From Actinomadura citrea (GTDB lineage Bacteria > Actinomycetota > Actinomycetes > Streptosporangiales > Streptosporangiaceae), in NCBI RefSeq assembly GCF_013409045.1, contig NZ_JACCBT010000001.1:7852669-7916668 (forward strand): a stretch of DNA of 64,000 nucleotides, written 5' to 3'. Of this stretch, positions 50,873 through 59,438 are shown piece after piece; position 1 is the first letter of the stretch, and every line of letters starts with the position of its first letter. The position numbers were made by a program, and so were the translations under genes. The notes beneath the pieces were generated by a model. The model was not told the origin of the DNA. It worked only from the letters and a program-made list of their open reading frames with translations, and searched no databases.

Positions 50873-52810
50873 CTAGCCGCCCAGGAACTTCGCGGCCAGC
50901 GCCGGGGTGTTGACGACGCCCTCGACGGCGATGGCGAAGGCGCGGTCGCCGCTGGAGCCGACGAACCAGGAGACGGTCTTGGTGCGGCCGCCCTCGTTGT
51001 AGGTGGTGAGGGCGGCGACGCCGACGACGTCACCGGAGACGCGGGCGCCGCGGGCGTTGCCGCGGGACGCGGTGCGGCTCAGGACCTTCTTGAGGTTGGA
51101 GATGGACTCGGGCGGCAGGCTCTGGGCCTGCGGCGCCTGGGCCGTCGTGGACGGGTCCTTGAGGACGTAGGGAGGCCGCCAGGTGCCGCTGTAGGCGGCG
51201 GCGGCCACCATGGCCATCGCCAGGGGGCTGACCTGGACGGCGCCTTCGCCGACCATGGCCGCGGCCTTCTCGCCGTCGTTCGCGGGGGCCGGGACGGAGC
51301 CGGTGAAGGCGGGGACGCCGAGGCCCCAGTTCTTGCCCAGGCCGAGCTGGGACGCCTCCCGGAGGAGGGTCTGCGCGTCCACCTTGCTGCTGAGCTGCGC
51401 GAGGGTCGTCTTGCAGGACGCGGCGAAGTGGTTGGCGAAGCTGCTGTCGGGGCGGGCCTTGTTGGTGAAGGCCTTGCCGCCGACGGTGACGGTGCCGGGG
51501 CAGGTGGTCTCGGTGGACTGCTTCATGCCGGCCTGGGAGAACAGCGCCTCCGCGGACACGATCCCGAAGGTCAGGCCGGGCGGATAGTGGCCCTCGAACG
51601 CGAAGTTCTGGCCGCCCGTGCCGCGGTTGGCCACGGCGAGCACCTCGCCGGTGCTCGGCCGGACGGCGACCATGGACGCCGGGAACTGCAGGCCCGCCAG
51701 CGCCTCGTCGGCGTGGCGCTGGTAGCCGGGGTCGAGGGTCGTCTGGACCTGCTGCGGTTCCTGGCCGGGCCAGGAGCGCAGCTGCTCGGTGCTCTTGCCG
51801 GTCTCGTCCTGCGCGACGACGCTGACGGTGGGCGTCCCGGCGAGGCGGCGCTGCTGGAGCAGCTGGATGCCGCTGACGCCGATCGTGTCGCCCGGCTGGT
51901 AGGGGGCGCCGACCTGCTGGAGCCGGTCGGCGGTGGCGGGGCCGAGGTTGCCGATCAGCTCGGGCGCGTACGCGGGCGCGATCGGCGCGCGGACGCCCTG
52001 GAACCGCAGCCCCGGGATGTGGGTGAGCCGCTGGATCAGCGCGTTGTGCGTGGGGACCTGCAGGGTCAGCAGCGGCAGGTACGTCTGCGGAGGGGCGGAC
52101 CGGACGCGGCCGAGGAGGCGCTCGGAGTCCAGCCGCCGGCCGCCGTCGATCTTGGTCTGCTTGGCGAGCTGGTCGATGGTCTTCTGCGGGTCGGCGAGCT
52201 GCCCGGGGAACACCCCGACCTGGTAGGCGCCGATCTCGCGCAGCGCGGAGCGGCCCTGGGTGTCGGTGATCGGGGAGCGCTTGGGCACCTGCGTCACCAC
52301 GGCGAGGCGCTGCCCCGGCTTCAGCTTGGTGTTGATGATGGACGAGTCCCAGACGACCTTCCAGATGCCGCCGACGCGGCGCAGGTGCATCAGGCCGGGG
52401 TACTCCCACGGCTGCCCGTTCTCACCCAGGTCGATCTTCACGGTGAAGCGGGCGTCGGCCTCGTCGCCCTTCTTGACGATCTGGTCGACGCCGGAGCCCT
52501 CGACCTCGGTGCCGAGCGACAGGCGCAGGGACGCCGCGTCCAGCTGCTGCCGGACGCGGCCGAGCGCGTCCTCGACCTGCTTGCGGTCGGCGCCGACCGT
52601 CCGGCCGGCCGCGGCCTCGTAGTTGCCGACCTGCCAGGCGATGAGGAAGTCGCGGACGGCGGGCATCGCCGACGGCTCGGCCCAGCACCCGGTCGTCATC
52701 GTCCCGACCAGGGCGCCGCAGGCCGCCAGCGCGACCGCCCGGCGCCGCGCGGGCGAGAGTAGCGGCCTCCGGGCCCCGGCACGGGCCCGCCTCCGGCCTC
52801 GGTTCGTCAT
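50873..52810 (-). CDS. PBP-like lipoprotein with lost catalytic motifs
   Basis: 645 aa from ATG 52810 (GAAGGG, 5-nt spacer). Signal peptide and lipobox MTTGC (Cys42). An NTF2/MecA_N-like domain (about 45-165), a dimerisation-like region and a transpeptidase-fold domain (about 360-645) follow. The SxxK segment reads YPPGLTFGIVSAEAL instead of PGSTFK, the SxN motif reads AASCKT, and the KTG region reads SGDVVGVAAL. All three active-site motifs are gone, so it should not acylate with beta-lactams or cross-link peptidoglycan. Probably a scaffold or sensor. Neighbour of smpB, 9 bp downstream of its stop. Confidence 0.85.
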   Translation of the reverse strand: MTNRGRRRARAGARRPLLSPARRRAVALAACGALVGTMTTGCWAEPSAMPAVRDFLIAWQVGNYEAAAGRTVGADRKQVEDALGRVRQQLDAASLRLSLGTEVEGSGVDQIVKKGDEADARFTVKIDLGENGQPWEYPGLMHLRRVGGIWKVVWDSSIINTKLKPGQRLAVVTQVPKRSPITDTQGRSALREIGAYQVGVFPGQLADPQKTIDQLAKQTKIDGGRRLDSERLLGRVRSAPPQTYLPLLTLQVPTHNALIQRLTHIPGLRFQGVRAPIAPAYAPELIGNLGPATADRLQQVGAPYQPGDTIGVSGIQLLQQRRLAGTPTVSVVAQDETGKSTEQLRSWPGQEPQQVQTTLDPGYQRHADEALAGLQFPASMVAVRPSTGEVLAVANRGTGGQNFAFEGHYPPGLTFGIVSAEALFSQAGMKQSTETTCPGTVTVGGKAFTNKARPDSSFANHFAASCKTTLAQLSSKVDAQTLLREASQLGLGKNWGLGVPAFTGSVPAPANDGEKAAAMVGEGAVQVSPLAMAMVAAAAYSGTWRPPYVLKDPSTTAQAPQAQSLPPESISNLKKVLSRTASRGNARGARVSGDVVGVAALTTYNEGGRTKTVSWFVGSSGDRAFAIAVEGVVNTPALAAKFLGG

Positions 52811-52819
52811 CGACACCCT

Positions 52820-53311
52820 TCACCGTCTCCTGAACCGGGCCGCCGCAGCCTTCTGCATCTCCCGCTCGGCTTCCCGCTTGGCGATGGCCTGGCGTTTGTC
52901 GTAGGACTTCTTACCACGGGCCAGGCCGATCTCGACCTTGGCCTTCCCGTCCTTGAAGTACAGCGAGAGCGGGATCAGCGTCCAGCCCGGCTCCTCCGAC
53001 TTCGCGATGATCTTCTGGATCTCGCGGCGGTGCAGCAGCAGCTTGCGGCGCCTGCGGGGCGCGTGGTTGGTCCAGGTGCCCTGCGTGTACTCGGGGATGT
53101 GGACGTTCTCCAGCCACACCTCGCCGTCGCGCACGTGCGCGAAGCCGTCGGCCAGGGAGGCCCGGCCGGCGCGCAGGGCCTTCACCTCGGTGCCCATGAG
53201 CACCATGCCCGCTTCCCACGTGTCGTCGACGTGGTAGTCGTAGCGGGCCCGCTTGTTCTGGGCGATGAGCTTGCGCCCGGTGTCGTTCTTCCGCCCGGTG
53301 TCCCGTGCCAC
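52820..53311 (-). CDS. smpB: SsrA-binding protein SmpB
   Basis: 163 aa, GTG 53311. Full SmpB core: [70 protein letters not shown], then [16 protein letters not shown] and a basic C-terminal helix ([28 protein letters not shown]) that enters the empty mRNA channel. It binds the tRNA-like domain of tmRNA and delivers it to stalled ribosomes. The ssrA gene is 2.3 kb downstream. Confidence 0.97.
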   Translation of the reverse strand: MARDTGRKNDTGRKLIAQNKRARYDYHVDDTWEAGMVLMGTEVKALRAGRASLADGFAHVRDGEVWLENVHIPEYTQGTWTNHAPRRRRKLLLHRREIQKIIAKSEEPGWTLIPLSLYFKDGKAKVEIGLARGKKSYDKRQAIAKREAEREMQKAAAARFRRR

Positions 53312-53341
53312 GTCCTCAGTCCTCGTCCCGCGTCGTCGTCT

Positions 53342-54520
53342 TCAGCCCGGCATCGTCGCGTGGAGGCCGCGCAGCACCGTCCGGGCGCGCCGCTCGGCCG
53401 CCTTGGCGGGGCGGTCGGCGGAGACCTCCACGTCGGGTTCGATACCGACCCCGTCGAGGTTACGGCCGCTCGGGGTGCGGTAGCGACCGACGGTCAGCTC
53501 GATGACCGACCCGTCGGCGAGCCGGAGGGGTTCCTGCACCGAGCCCTTCCCGTACGTACGCGATCCTACGATCACCGCGCGGTCGCGGTCGCGCAGGGAT
53601 CCCGCGACGATCTCCGCGGCGCTCGCGGTGCCCGCGTCGACGAGCACGACGAGCGGGGTCCGGGCGTCGCCGGGGGCGGTGACGGTGCGCCGCTGGACGG
53701 GCCTGCCGCGCGGCTCGTAGGTCACGACCGGGCCCCCGGCCAGGAACGCCGACGCCGTCTCGACCGCCTCGTCCAGCAGCCCGCCGGGGTTGCCGCGCAG
53801 GTCGAGCAGCACGCCGCCGTCGGGACGGCCCGCGGGCGAGCGCCCGGTCACGGCCGCGCGGACCTGCCGGCCCGTCCCGCGGGTGAAGGCGCCGACCCGG
53901 ATCATCCGCGCGCGCTCGGAAAGCTCGGTCACGGTGACGTCCCCTCCAGAGACCTTCGTGCGGACGAGGTGGAATCTCCTGGTTCGACGCTCGCGCTCCA
54001 CGGTGAGTTCGACCGTCTCGTCCGGACGCCCGCGCAGCGCCTCGGCGACGCGCGAGATGTCCCAGCCGGTCACGGCGGCGTCACCGACGCGGGTGACGAC
54101 GTCGCCGGCCTGGACGCCGGCGCGGGCGGCGGGGGTGCCGGGCTGGACGCTCGCCACCAGCACGCGGGAGTCGCCGTCCTCGCTGCCGAGCCACAGGCCG
54201 ACGCCGCTGTAGCGGCCGGTGAGGCGGCCCTCGACGTCGTCGTACTCGCGGGCGGAGTAGTAGTGCGCCCACCGGTCGCCGAGCCCGCGCAGCATGCCCT
54301 CGATGGCGGCGCGGTCGAGCGCGCCGCGGTCGACGGGCCGCGCGGACCGGCCGCCGATCTTCGTGGCGGCCTCGTCCAGGACGGAGCCGCCCCCGGCGAC
54401 GGCCGCGTGCCGCTCGGAGCCCGAACCGCTCACGACGCCCGCGCCGTAGGCGCAGACGATCGCCGCCGCGATGGCGGCGCCGCGCAGCACACCGCCCGGT
54501 CGCCTGCTCAGCGGGGACAC
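53342..54520 (-). CDS. S41-family C-terminal processing protease
   Basis: 392 aa, GTG 54520. N-terminal signal anchor (GGVLRGAAIAAAIVCAYGAGVVSG), PDZ domain (about 105-185; YSGVGLWLG, VQPGTPAARAGVQAGDVV) and S41 core with the catalytic Ser in DAGTASAAEIVAGSL and Lys in RTYGKGSVQEPL, preceded by LLDLRGNPGGLLDEAVE. It is extracellular and cleaves C-termini. The ftsE-ftsX-S41-smpB order is conserved in actinomycetes, so a link to FtsEX-controlled envelope remodelling is plausible. Confidence 0.92.
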   Translation of the reverse strand: MSPLSRRPGGVLRGAAIAAAIVCAYGAGVVSGSGSERHAAVAGGGSVLDEAATKIGGRSARPVDRGALDRAAIEGMLRGLGDRWAHYYSAREYDDVEGRLTGRYSGVGLWLGSEDGDSRVLVASVQPGTPAARAGVQAGDVVTRVGDAAVTGWDISRVAEALRGRPDETVELTVERERRTRRFHLVRTKVSGGDVTVTELSERARMIRVGAFTRGTGRQVRAAVTGRSPAGRPDGGVLLDLRGNPGGLLDEAVETASAFLAGGPVVTYEPRGRPVQRRTVTAPGDARTPLVVLVDAGTASAAEIVAGSLRDRDRAVIVGSRTYGKGSVQEPLRLADGSVIELTVGRYRTPSGRNLDGVGIEPDVEVSADRPAKAAERRARTVLRGLHATMPG

Positions 54521-54574
54521 GGGCGCGACGGAGGCGCGGAGGGGGTCATGCGGCCAAGTGTAGGGCGGCGCCGC

Positions 54575-54607
54575 GGCCCGGATCCGGCGGTTGGGCCGGA
54601 TCCGGCC
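54575..54607 (-). terminator. Hairpin after ftsX
   Basis: GGCCCGGATCCGG and CCGGATCCGGCC form a stem with one bulged base around a short loop, 7 bp past the ftsX stop. Confidence 0.55.
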
Positions 54608-54613
54608 GTCACG

Positions 54614-55519
54614 TCAGATTCGCAGGTATCTGCGCAGGGTCAGGAACGAGGAGACGGCGCACAGCAGGACGCCGAAGCAGATCGACACGATGATGACGAG
54701 GATCACCACGCTCCAGCCGAGCTGGCTGACGAGCTGGACGTCCCCCGCGAGTCTGTCGACCAGGAGTTTCTTACTGAAGATCAGCAGCACCGACGCGAAC
54801 AACCCGCCGATCAGCCCGGCGATTGCGCCCTCCAGGATGAACGGCAGCTGGATATAGGTGTTGGACGCCCCGACCAACCGCATGATCCCTGTCTCCCGGC
54901 GCCGGTTGAACGCCGACAGCCGGACGGTGTTGCCGACCAGCATCACCGCCGCTATCACCTGGATCAGGGCGATCGTCAACGCGGCGACCTGCAGGCCGTT
55001 CAGGATCCGGAAGAACCGCTTCAGGATCTCCTGCTCGTTGATGACCGAGTCGACGCCGGGCTGGTTGAGCATCGCCTGCGCGACCGCCTTGTACTCCTCC
55101 GGGTTCTTCAGCTTCACCCGGAACGAGTCGGGGATGTCGCCCTCGCGGGTGCTCTCCACGAACCCGGGCGAGCCGGCGAAGCGGTCCTTGAAGCGGGTGT
55201 AGGCCTGCTGCTTGTTCTCGTACTGGACCTGCGAGACCTGCGGCATCTTCTCCAGCTGCGACTTGAGCGTCTGCCGCTGCTGGTCGGTGACGTCCTGCTT
55301 CTGGCAGACGGGGTTGGAGCTCGTCTTCGCGCACAGGAAGATCGAGACCTCGATCTTGTCGTACCAGTAGCTCTTGGACGCGGAGACCTGCTGCCGCAGG
55401 AGCAGCCCGGTGCCGAAGAGCGCCATGGCGATGGCGACGGTGATGACGAGGGAGATCGTCATCGTCATGTTCCTGCGGAGACCGATCCAGATCTCCTGGA
55501 GAACGAACTGTACGCGCAT
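54614..55519 (-). CDS. ftsX: Cell-division ABC transporter permease FtsX
   Basis: 301 aa, ATG 55519. MRVQFVLQEIWIGLRRNMTMTISLVITVAIAMALFGTGLLL is the N-terminal helix. The extracellular loop (about 45-170) carries two Cys (IFLCAKTSSNPVCQ), as in actinobacterial FtsX. Three C-terminal helices with NRRRETGIMRLVGASNTYIQLPFILEGAIAGLIGG complete the fold. With FtsE it converts ATP hydrolysis into activation of peptidoglycan hydrolases at the septum. 169 bp downstream of ftsE. Confidence 0.96.
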   Translation of the reverse strand: MRVQFVLQEIWIGLRRNMTMTISLVITVAIAMALFGTGLLLRQQVSASKSYWYDKIEVSIFLCAKTSSNPVCQKQDVTDQQRQTLKSQLEKMPQVSQVQYENKQQAYTRFKDRFAGSPGFVESTREGDIPDSFRVKLKNPEEYKAVAQAMLNQPGVDSVINEQEILKRFFRILNGLQVAALTIALIQVIAAVMLVGNTVRLSAFNRRRETGIMRLVGASNTYIQLPFILEGAIAGLIGGLFASVLLIFSKKLLVDRLAGDVQLVSQLGWSVVILVIIVSICFGVLLCAVSSFLTLRRYLRI

Positions 55520-55644
55520 GCCTCGCTGTCCTTGATCGCCGTTGCTGGGCCGGGAGCCGGGCGGCCGCGGGATGCGGCGTGGGCGGCTTCCTTTCGGGCA
55601 CCCCTCTGGGTTTCCTACGACCCGGCGGGAATCGATGGTTCAGA

Positions 55645-55700
55645 TGTCAGTGCGCCCGTGTCGGCACGCCTGTGTCAGTACGCCCGTGTCAGTACGCCTG
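55645..55700. repeat. Four 14-bp tandem repeats at the ftsE 3' end
   Basis: Units at 55645, 55659, 55673 and 55687: TGTCAGTGCGCCCG, TGTCGGCACGCCTG, TGTCAGTACGCCCG, TGTCAGTACGCCTG. The fourth overlaps the ftsE stop codon, so the repeat array extends outward from the last codons of ftsE into the ftsE-ftsX spacer. Confidence 0.85.
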
Positions 55701-56378
55701 GCCGTACACGCCGCGCGACTGGTCGCGGACGACGCGGCCGTCCTCCAGCTCGACGACGCGCTTGCGGAAGGCGTCGACGATGGCGGCGTCGTGGGTGGCC
55801 ATGACGACGGTCGTACCGGTCCGGTTGATGCGGTCCAGCACCTTCATGATGCCGATCGAGGTCGCGGGGTCGATGTTCCCCGTCGGCTCGTCGGCGAGCA
55901 GGATCATCGGGCGGTTGACGAAGGCCCGCGCGATGGCGACGCGCTGCTGCTCACCGCCGGACAGCTCGTCCGGCATCCGGTGGGCCTTGCCCTCCAGGCC
56001 GACCAGGTCGATGACCTCGGGGACGACCTTGCCGATGAAGCGCCGCGGCTTGCCGATCACCTCTAGGGCGAACGCGACGTTCTCGAAGACGTTCTTGTTG
56101 GGCAGGAGCCGGAAGTCCTGGAAGACGCAGCCGATCCTGCGGCGCAGGTGCGGCACCTTCCAGTTGCTCAGCCTGCTCAGGTCCTTGCCCGCCACGTGCA
56201 CGTGACCCTGGGAAGGACGCTCCTCCTTCAGGACGAGGCGCAGGAAGGTCGACTTACCGGAGCCGGACGGCCCCACCAGGAACAGGAACTCGCCCTTCTC
56301 GATGGCGACGTTCACATGCTGCAGGGCGGGCCGGTTCTGGCTCGGGTAGACCTTGGTGACGTTGTCGAAATGGATCAC
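55689..56378 (-). CDS. ftsE: Cell-division ATP-binding protein FtsE
   Basis: 229 aa, GTG 56378. Walker [14 protein letters not shown], signature [19 protein letters not shown], Walker [14 protein letters not shown] and H-loop VVMATHD are all intact. Opening [23 protein letters not shown] is typical of FtsE. It powers FtsX. The C-terminus ends [13 protein letters not shown], partly encoded by the tandem repeat. Confidence 0.97.
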   Translation of the reverse strand: MIHFDNVTKVYPSQNRPALQHVNVAIEKGEFLFLVGPSGSGKSTFLRLVLKEERPSQGHVHVAGKDLSRLSNWKVPHLRRRIGCVFQDFRLLPNKNVFENVAFALEVIGKPRRFIGKVVPEVIDLVGLEGKAHRMPDELSGGEQQRVAIARAFVNRPMILLADEPTGNIDPATSIGIMKVLDRINRTGTTVVMATHDAAIVDAFRKRVVELEDGRVVRDQSRGVYGQAY

Positions 56379-56787
56379 GGCTGCATCACGGCGGTTCGCT
56401 GTAGGGGTTGGGGAGCGGGCCGGCCCGCGGCCACGGAAGCGTCCGTGGCCCCTTGCCTGCGCCGCCCGGCTTCACGGCCAGGTGGGACGCGGAGCCTTCG
56501 AGCAGTGTAGAGGGGAGAGGCGACCACCTCGTCCCACTCGCAGTGGTACGGGCGTCCGGGGCCGGCACCGCGTCCGATCAGTGCGTGACGTCCGATCAGT
56601 GCCATGTGAACCGTCTCCCGACGTCCGGCCGTTTTATACCGTCTAGCCCCCGGACTTGCCGGAACGACCATACAGTCCGGCTACGCTGGATGCTGGCGAA
56701 AGATACCTAATAGGTGGACGAACGACCAGACAGGCCGACGCTTCCCGTACGGACCACATGCCGTTGCCGAAGATTGGGGCCCACGAC
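56379..56787. other. Intergenic region with promoter-like palindromes, no gene seen
   Basis: Divergent promoter region of ftsE and the zinc-ribbon gene. CCGGACT/AGTCCGG arms (56650-56656 and 56674-56680) and ACCTAATAGGT (56705-56715) are the only structures. An open frame on the minus strand across 56375-56671 is Arg/Pro-rich without family features. Confidence 0.4.
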
Positions 56788-56973
56788 ATGAGCTGCGAAC
56801 ATCTCATCTGCGCTCGGTGCTCGAACCCGGTGGTGGAGGGACGCTGCCCCACCTGCCGGGAGGCCCGCTCGGAGCTGCACGACCACGGCCCGTCCGTGCC
56901 GCCCGCCGTCGTCCTGGCGGTCCTCGTCGCGCTGCTGTTCGCGGCGCTCGTCCTGCAGCGCGTCTACGGCTGA
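56788..56973 (+). CDS. Small zinc-ribbon membrane protein
   Basis: 61 aa from ATG 56788 (an upstream ATG at 56758 adds unconserved residues). A four-Cys ribbon CEHLICARC...GRCPTC (CxxC pairs) is followed by a short linker and one C-terminal helix (PPAVVLAVLVALLFAALVL). The ribbon would face the cytoplasm. Similar small proteins occur next to prfB and ftsE in actinomycetes. Function unknown. Confidence 0.75.
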   Translation: MSCEHLICARCSNPVVEGRCPTCREARSELHDHGPSVPPAVVLAVLVALLFAALVLQRVYG

Positions 56974-56996
56974 CGGGGCCCGGCGCCCCACGGGCG

Positions 56997-58052
56997 TCAC
57001 GGCTTCTTGATCGGCGGCGTGCCCGCCTTCGTCACGGCGCCGTCGTCGGCGACCATGTGCGCCTTCGGCCGCGCGGCGCCCTTCTTGCCCTTCGGCGGGT
57101 CGTACGCGGCGAAGTGCAGGGTGGCCGTGGTGTCGACCTCGTTGCCCTCGACCGTCCCGTCGAGCAGGTGCTCGGCCTCCTGCGGGATCTCCGGCTTCGG
57201 CGTGCCGGGGTCCTTGGCGATCAGCGAGGTGTTGCGGAACAGCGAGTAGATCACCAGTCCGCCGCCGTGTTCGGTCCGCAGCCCGAAGTAGGGGAACGGC
57301 GTCGCGGTGTAGACGGCGGTGTAGGTGATGTCCTTCTTCTTGGCCTTCTTCCTCGCGCGCTTGGCCTCCTGGTAGAAGCCGGTGGTGACGGGATTGGACC
57401 GCATCACCTTCGCGGCCACGCTGCGCGGTCCCTCGGCGGCGATCGTCGCCTGGATCCCTCCGACGTCGCGGGGACGGATCAGCACGGAGGGGTCCTCCGC
57501 GCTCATGGCGGTCGCGTACCCGGCGGCGTCGACCGCGATCTCCGGCTCCTTGGCCTTCTCCTGCAGGAGGGTCGCGAGCGTGAGCTTCCAGTGGTCGGAC
57601 GGCCCGCGCAGGATGAAGCCCATCAGCGCCCTGCGCCTGCTCTCGGGCTGATCCACGACCGAGCGGTCGACGGACACCACGAACCACTGCGGGTAGGCGG
57701 CGTCCTTCAGCTTCGGCACGTACACCTTGGGCTTGCCGTAGACGAAGCGCCGCACCGGGTCGCCGTCGTAGGCGGCCTTGCGGAACTCCGCCGCGGTCAG
57801 CTGGGACTGGCCGTCCGACGTCCACGTCAGCGCGAGGCGCTCGTCGCCGGCGGCCCTGGCCACGTCCTCGTCGGTGACGTAGGAGCGGAACGCCCGGTCG
57901 GCGACCTGCGGGGTGAGCGCCACCGGCGCGGGCGGGGACGTCTCGGGCATGGTGACGGTCGGCCGCGCCTCCGTCCTGCCCTCGGCGCAGCCCGCGGCGG
58001 TGAGCAGGGTGAGCAGCGCCCCGGCCGCGACCACCCGCAGGAAGCTGTGCAA
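56997..58052 (-). CDS. Lipoprotein, paralogue A flanking prfB
   Basis: 351 aa from a TTG at 58052 with GGGGGA 7 nt upstream; no ATG or GTG lies in frame before the signal peptide. Signal peptide HSFLRVVAAGALLTLLTAAGC (lipobox Cys22). Mature domain: ALTPQVADRAFRSYVTDEDVARA, RFVYGKPKVYVPKLKDAAYPQWFVVSVD and FPYFGLRTEHGGGLVIYSLFRNTSL. It matches the lipoprotein at 59439-60419 over its whole length (YVPKL..YPQWF vs YIPRL.GYPHWF; YFGLRT vs VYGLRT), so the two are paralogues. Function unknown. Confidence 0.8.
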   Translation of the reverse strand: MHSFLRVVAAGALLTLLTAAGCAEGRTEARPTVTMPETSPPAPVALTPQVADRAFRSYVTDEDVARAAGDERLALTWTSDGQSQLTAAEFRKAAYDGDPVRRFVYGKPKVYVPKLKDAAYPQWFVVSVDRSVVDQPESRRRALMGFILRGPSDHWKLTLATLLQEKAKEPEIAVDAAGYATAMSAEDPSVLIRPRDVGGIQATIAAEGPRSVAAKVMRSNPVTTGFYQEAKRARKKAKKKDITYTAVYTATPFPYFGLRTEHGGGLVIYSLFRNTSLIAKDPGTPKPEIPQEAEHLLDGTVEGNEVDTTATLHFAAYDPPKGKKGAARPKAHMVADDGAVTKAGTPPIKKP

Positions 58053-58202
58053 AGACCCGTCCCCCGGACCGAGAATCCAGGGCCGGCCGCCCTCGGCCGA
58101 CCTCCTCGGCCCGTGATTCTGCCATCCGCATGGTATTGACCGGACCTCCGGTCGCCCGCCACGAGGCGATAAGCAGTGCCGGGACGGCGATAAGCTCGGA
58201 CC

Positions 58203-59312
58203 GTGGCAGGCATCGAACCCGAAGAACAGCTCAAGGAGCTCGGCTCGACCCTGTCCAGCATCGAACAGGTGCTGGACCTCGACGCCATGCGCCGCGACAT
58301 CGCCGAACTGCGCGAGCAGTCGGCCGACCCCGACCTGTGGAGCGACCAGGAGCGCGCCCAGGCGGTGACGCGCCGCCTGTCGTACCTGGAGAGCGAGCTG
58401 AACCGGGTCGAGGGCCTGCGGCAGCGGCTGGACGACGCCGCCACGCTGTACGAGATGGCCCGGGAGATGGACGACGCCGACACGCGCACGGAGGCCGACG
58501 AGGAGCTGGCGGCGCTGCACAAGGCCGTCCAGCAGCTCGAGGTGCGCACCCTCATGTCGGGCGCCTACGACGCCCGCGAGGCGCTGGTCACCATCAACGC
58601 GCAGGCCGGCGGGGTCGACGCGGCCGACTGGGCCCAGCAGCTCCAGCGGATGTACCTGCGCTGGGCCGAGCGGCACGGCTACCCGACGGAGATCTACGAC
58701 ACGTCCTACGCCGAAGAGGCCGGGATCAAGTCGACCACGTTCGCCGTCAAGGCCCCCTACGCCTACGGGACGCTGCGCGGCGAGCACGGCACCCACCGGC
58801 TCATCCGGATCTCCCCGTTCGACAACCAGGGCCGGCGGCAGACGTCGTTCGCGGGCCTGGACGTCGTGCCGGTGGTGGAGCAGAGCGACCACGTCGAGAT
58901 CGACGAGAGCGAACTGCGGATCGACGTGTACCGCTCGTCGGGGCCCGGCGGCCAGGGCGTCAACACGACCGACTCGGCCGTGCGGATCACCCACATCCCG
59001 AGCGGCATCGTCGTCTCCTGCCAGAACGAGCGCAGCCAGCTCCAGAACAAGGCCACGGCGATGAACGTCCTGCAGGCCAAGCTGCTGGAGCGCAAGCGCA
59101 AGGAGGAGGCGGAGGAGCTCTCCGAGCTGCGCGGCGAGGGCACCACGAGCTGGGGCACGCAGATCCGCAACTACGTGCTGCACCCGTTCAAGATCGTCAA
59201 GGACCTGCGCACCGGCGTCGAGGTCGGCAACACCTCCGGGGTCCTGGACGGCGACATCGACGAGTTCATCGAGGCCGAGATCCGCTGGCTGCGCCAGCAG
59301 GAGAGCGCCTGA
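58203..59312 (+). CDS. prfB: Peptide chain release factor 2
   Basis: 369 aa, GTG 58203. SPF stop-codon motif ([10 protein letters not shown]), GGQ catalytic motif ([20 protein letters not shown]) and domain 2/4 features are complete. It terminates at UGA and UAA. The reading frame is continuous from the start, so the programmed +1 frameshift found in many bacteria is absent. It diverges from lipoprotein A and is followed by a 30-bp palindrome and lipoprotein B. Confidence 0.97.
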   Translation: MAGIEPEEQLKELGSTLSSIEQVLDLDAMRRDIAELREQSADPDLWSDQERAQAVTRRLSYLESELNRVEGLRQRLDDAATLYEMAREMDDADTRTEADEELAALHKAVQQLEVRTLMSGAYDAREALVTINAQAGGVDAADWAQQLQRMYLRWAERHGYPTEIYDTSYAEEAGIKSTTFAVKAPYAYGTLRGEHGTHRLIRISPFDNQGRRQTSFAGLDVVPVVEQSDHVEIDESELRIDVYRSSGPGGQGVNTTDSAVRITHIPSGIVVSCQNERSQLQNKATAMNVLQAKLLERKRKEEAEELSELRGEGTTSWGTQIRNYVLHPFKIVKDLRTGVEVGNTSGVLDGDIDEFIEAEIRWLRQQESA

Positions 59313-59364
59313 CCCGAGATCGCGCCCCGAGCGGTCCCCCACCTTTTCCCGCCGACTTTCGTGT

Positions 59365-59394
59365 TCGCAGAGTGATCACATGATCACTCTGCGA
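59365..59394. promoter_or_regulatory. 30-bp near-perfect palindrome between prfB and lipoprotein B
   Basis: TCGCAGAGTGATCA (59365-59378) and its exact complement (59381-59394) flank a CA centre. It is 53 bp after the prfB stop and 44 bp before the next ATG. With no T-run it looks more like an operator than a terminator. Confidence 0.55.
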
Positions 59395-59438
59395 GGATGC
59401 CGGGTGGTCCGGACCAACGTCGCCATTCGGGGGGCCTC

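Noticed and set aside
55645-55700. The 14-bp repeats as a CRISPR array
   Set aside because: There are no spacers between units and no cas genes; it is a simple tandem repeat.
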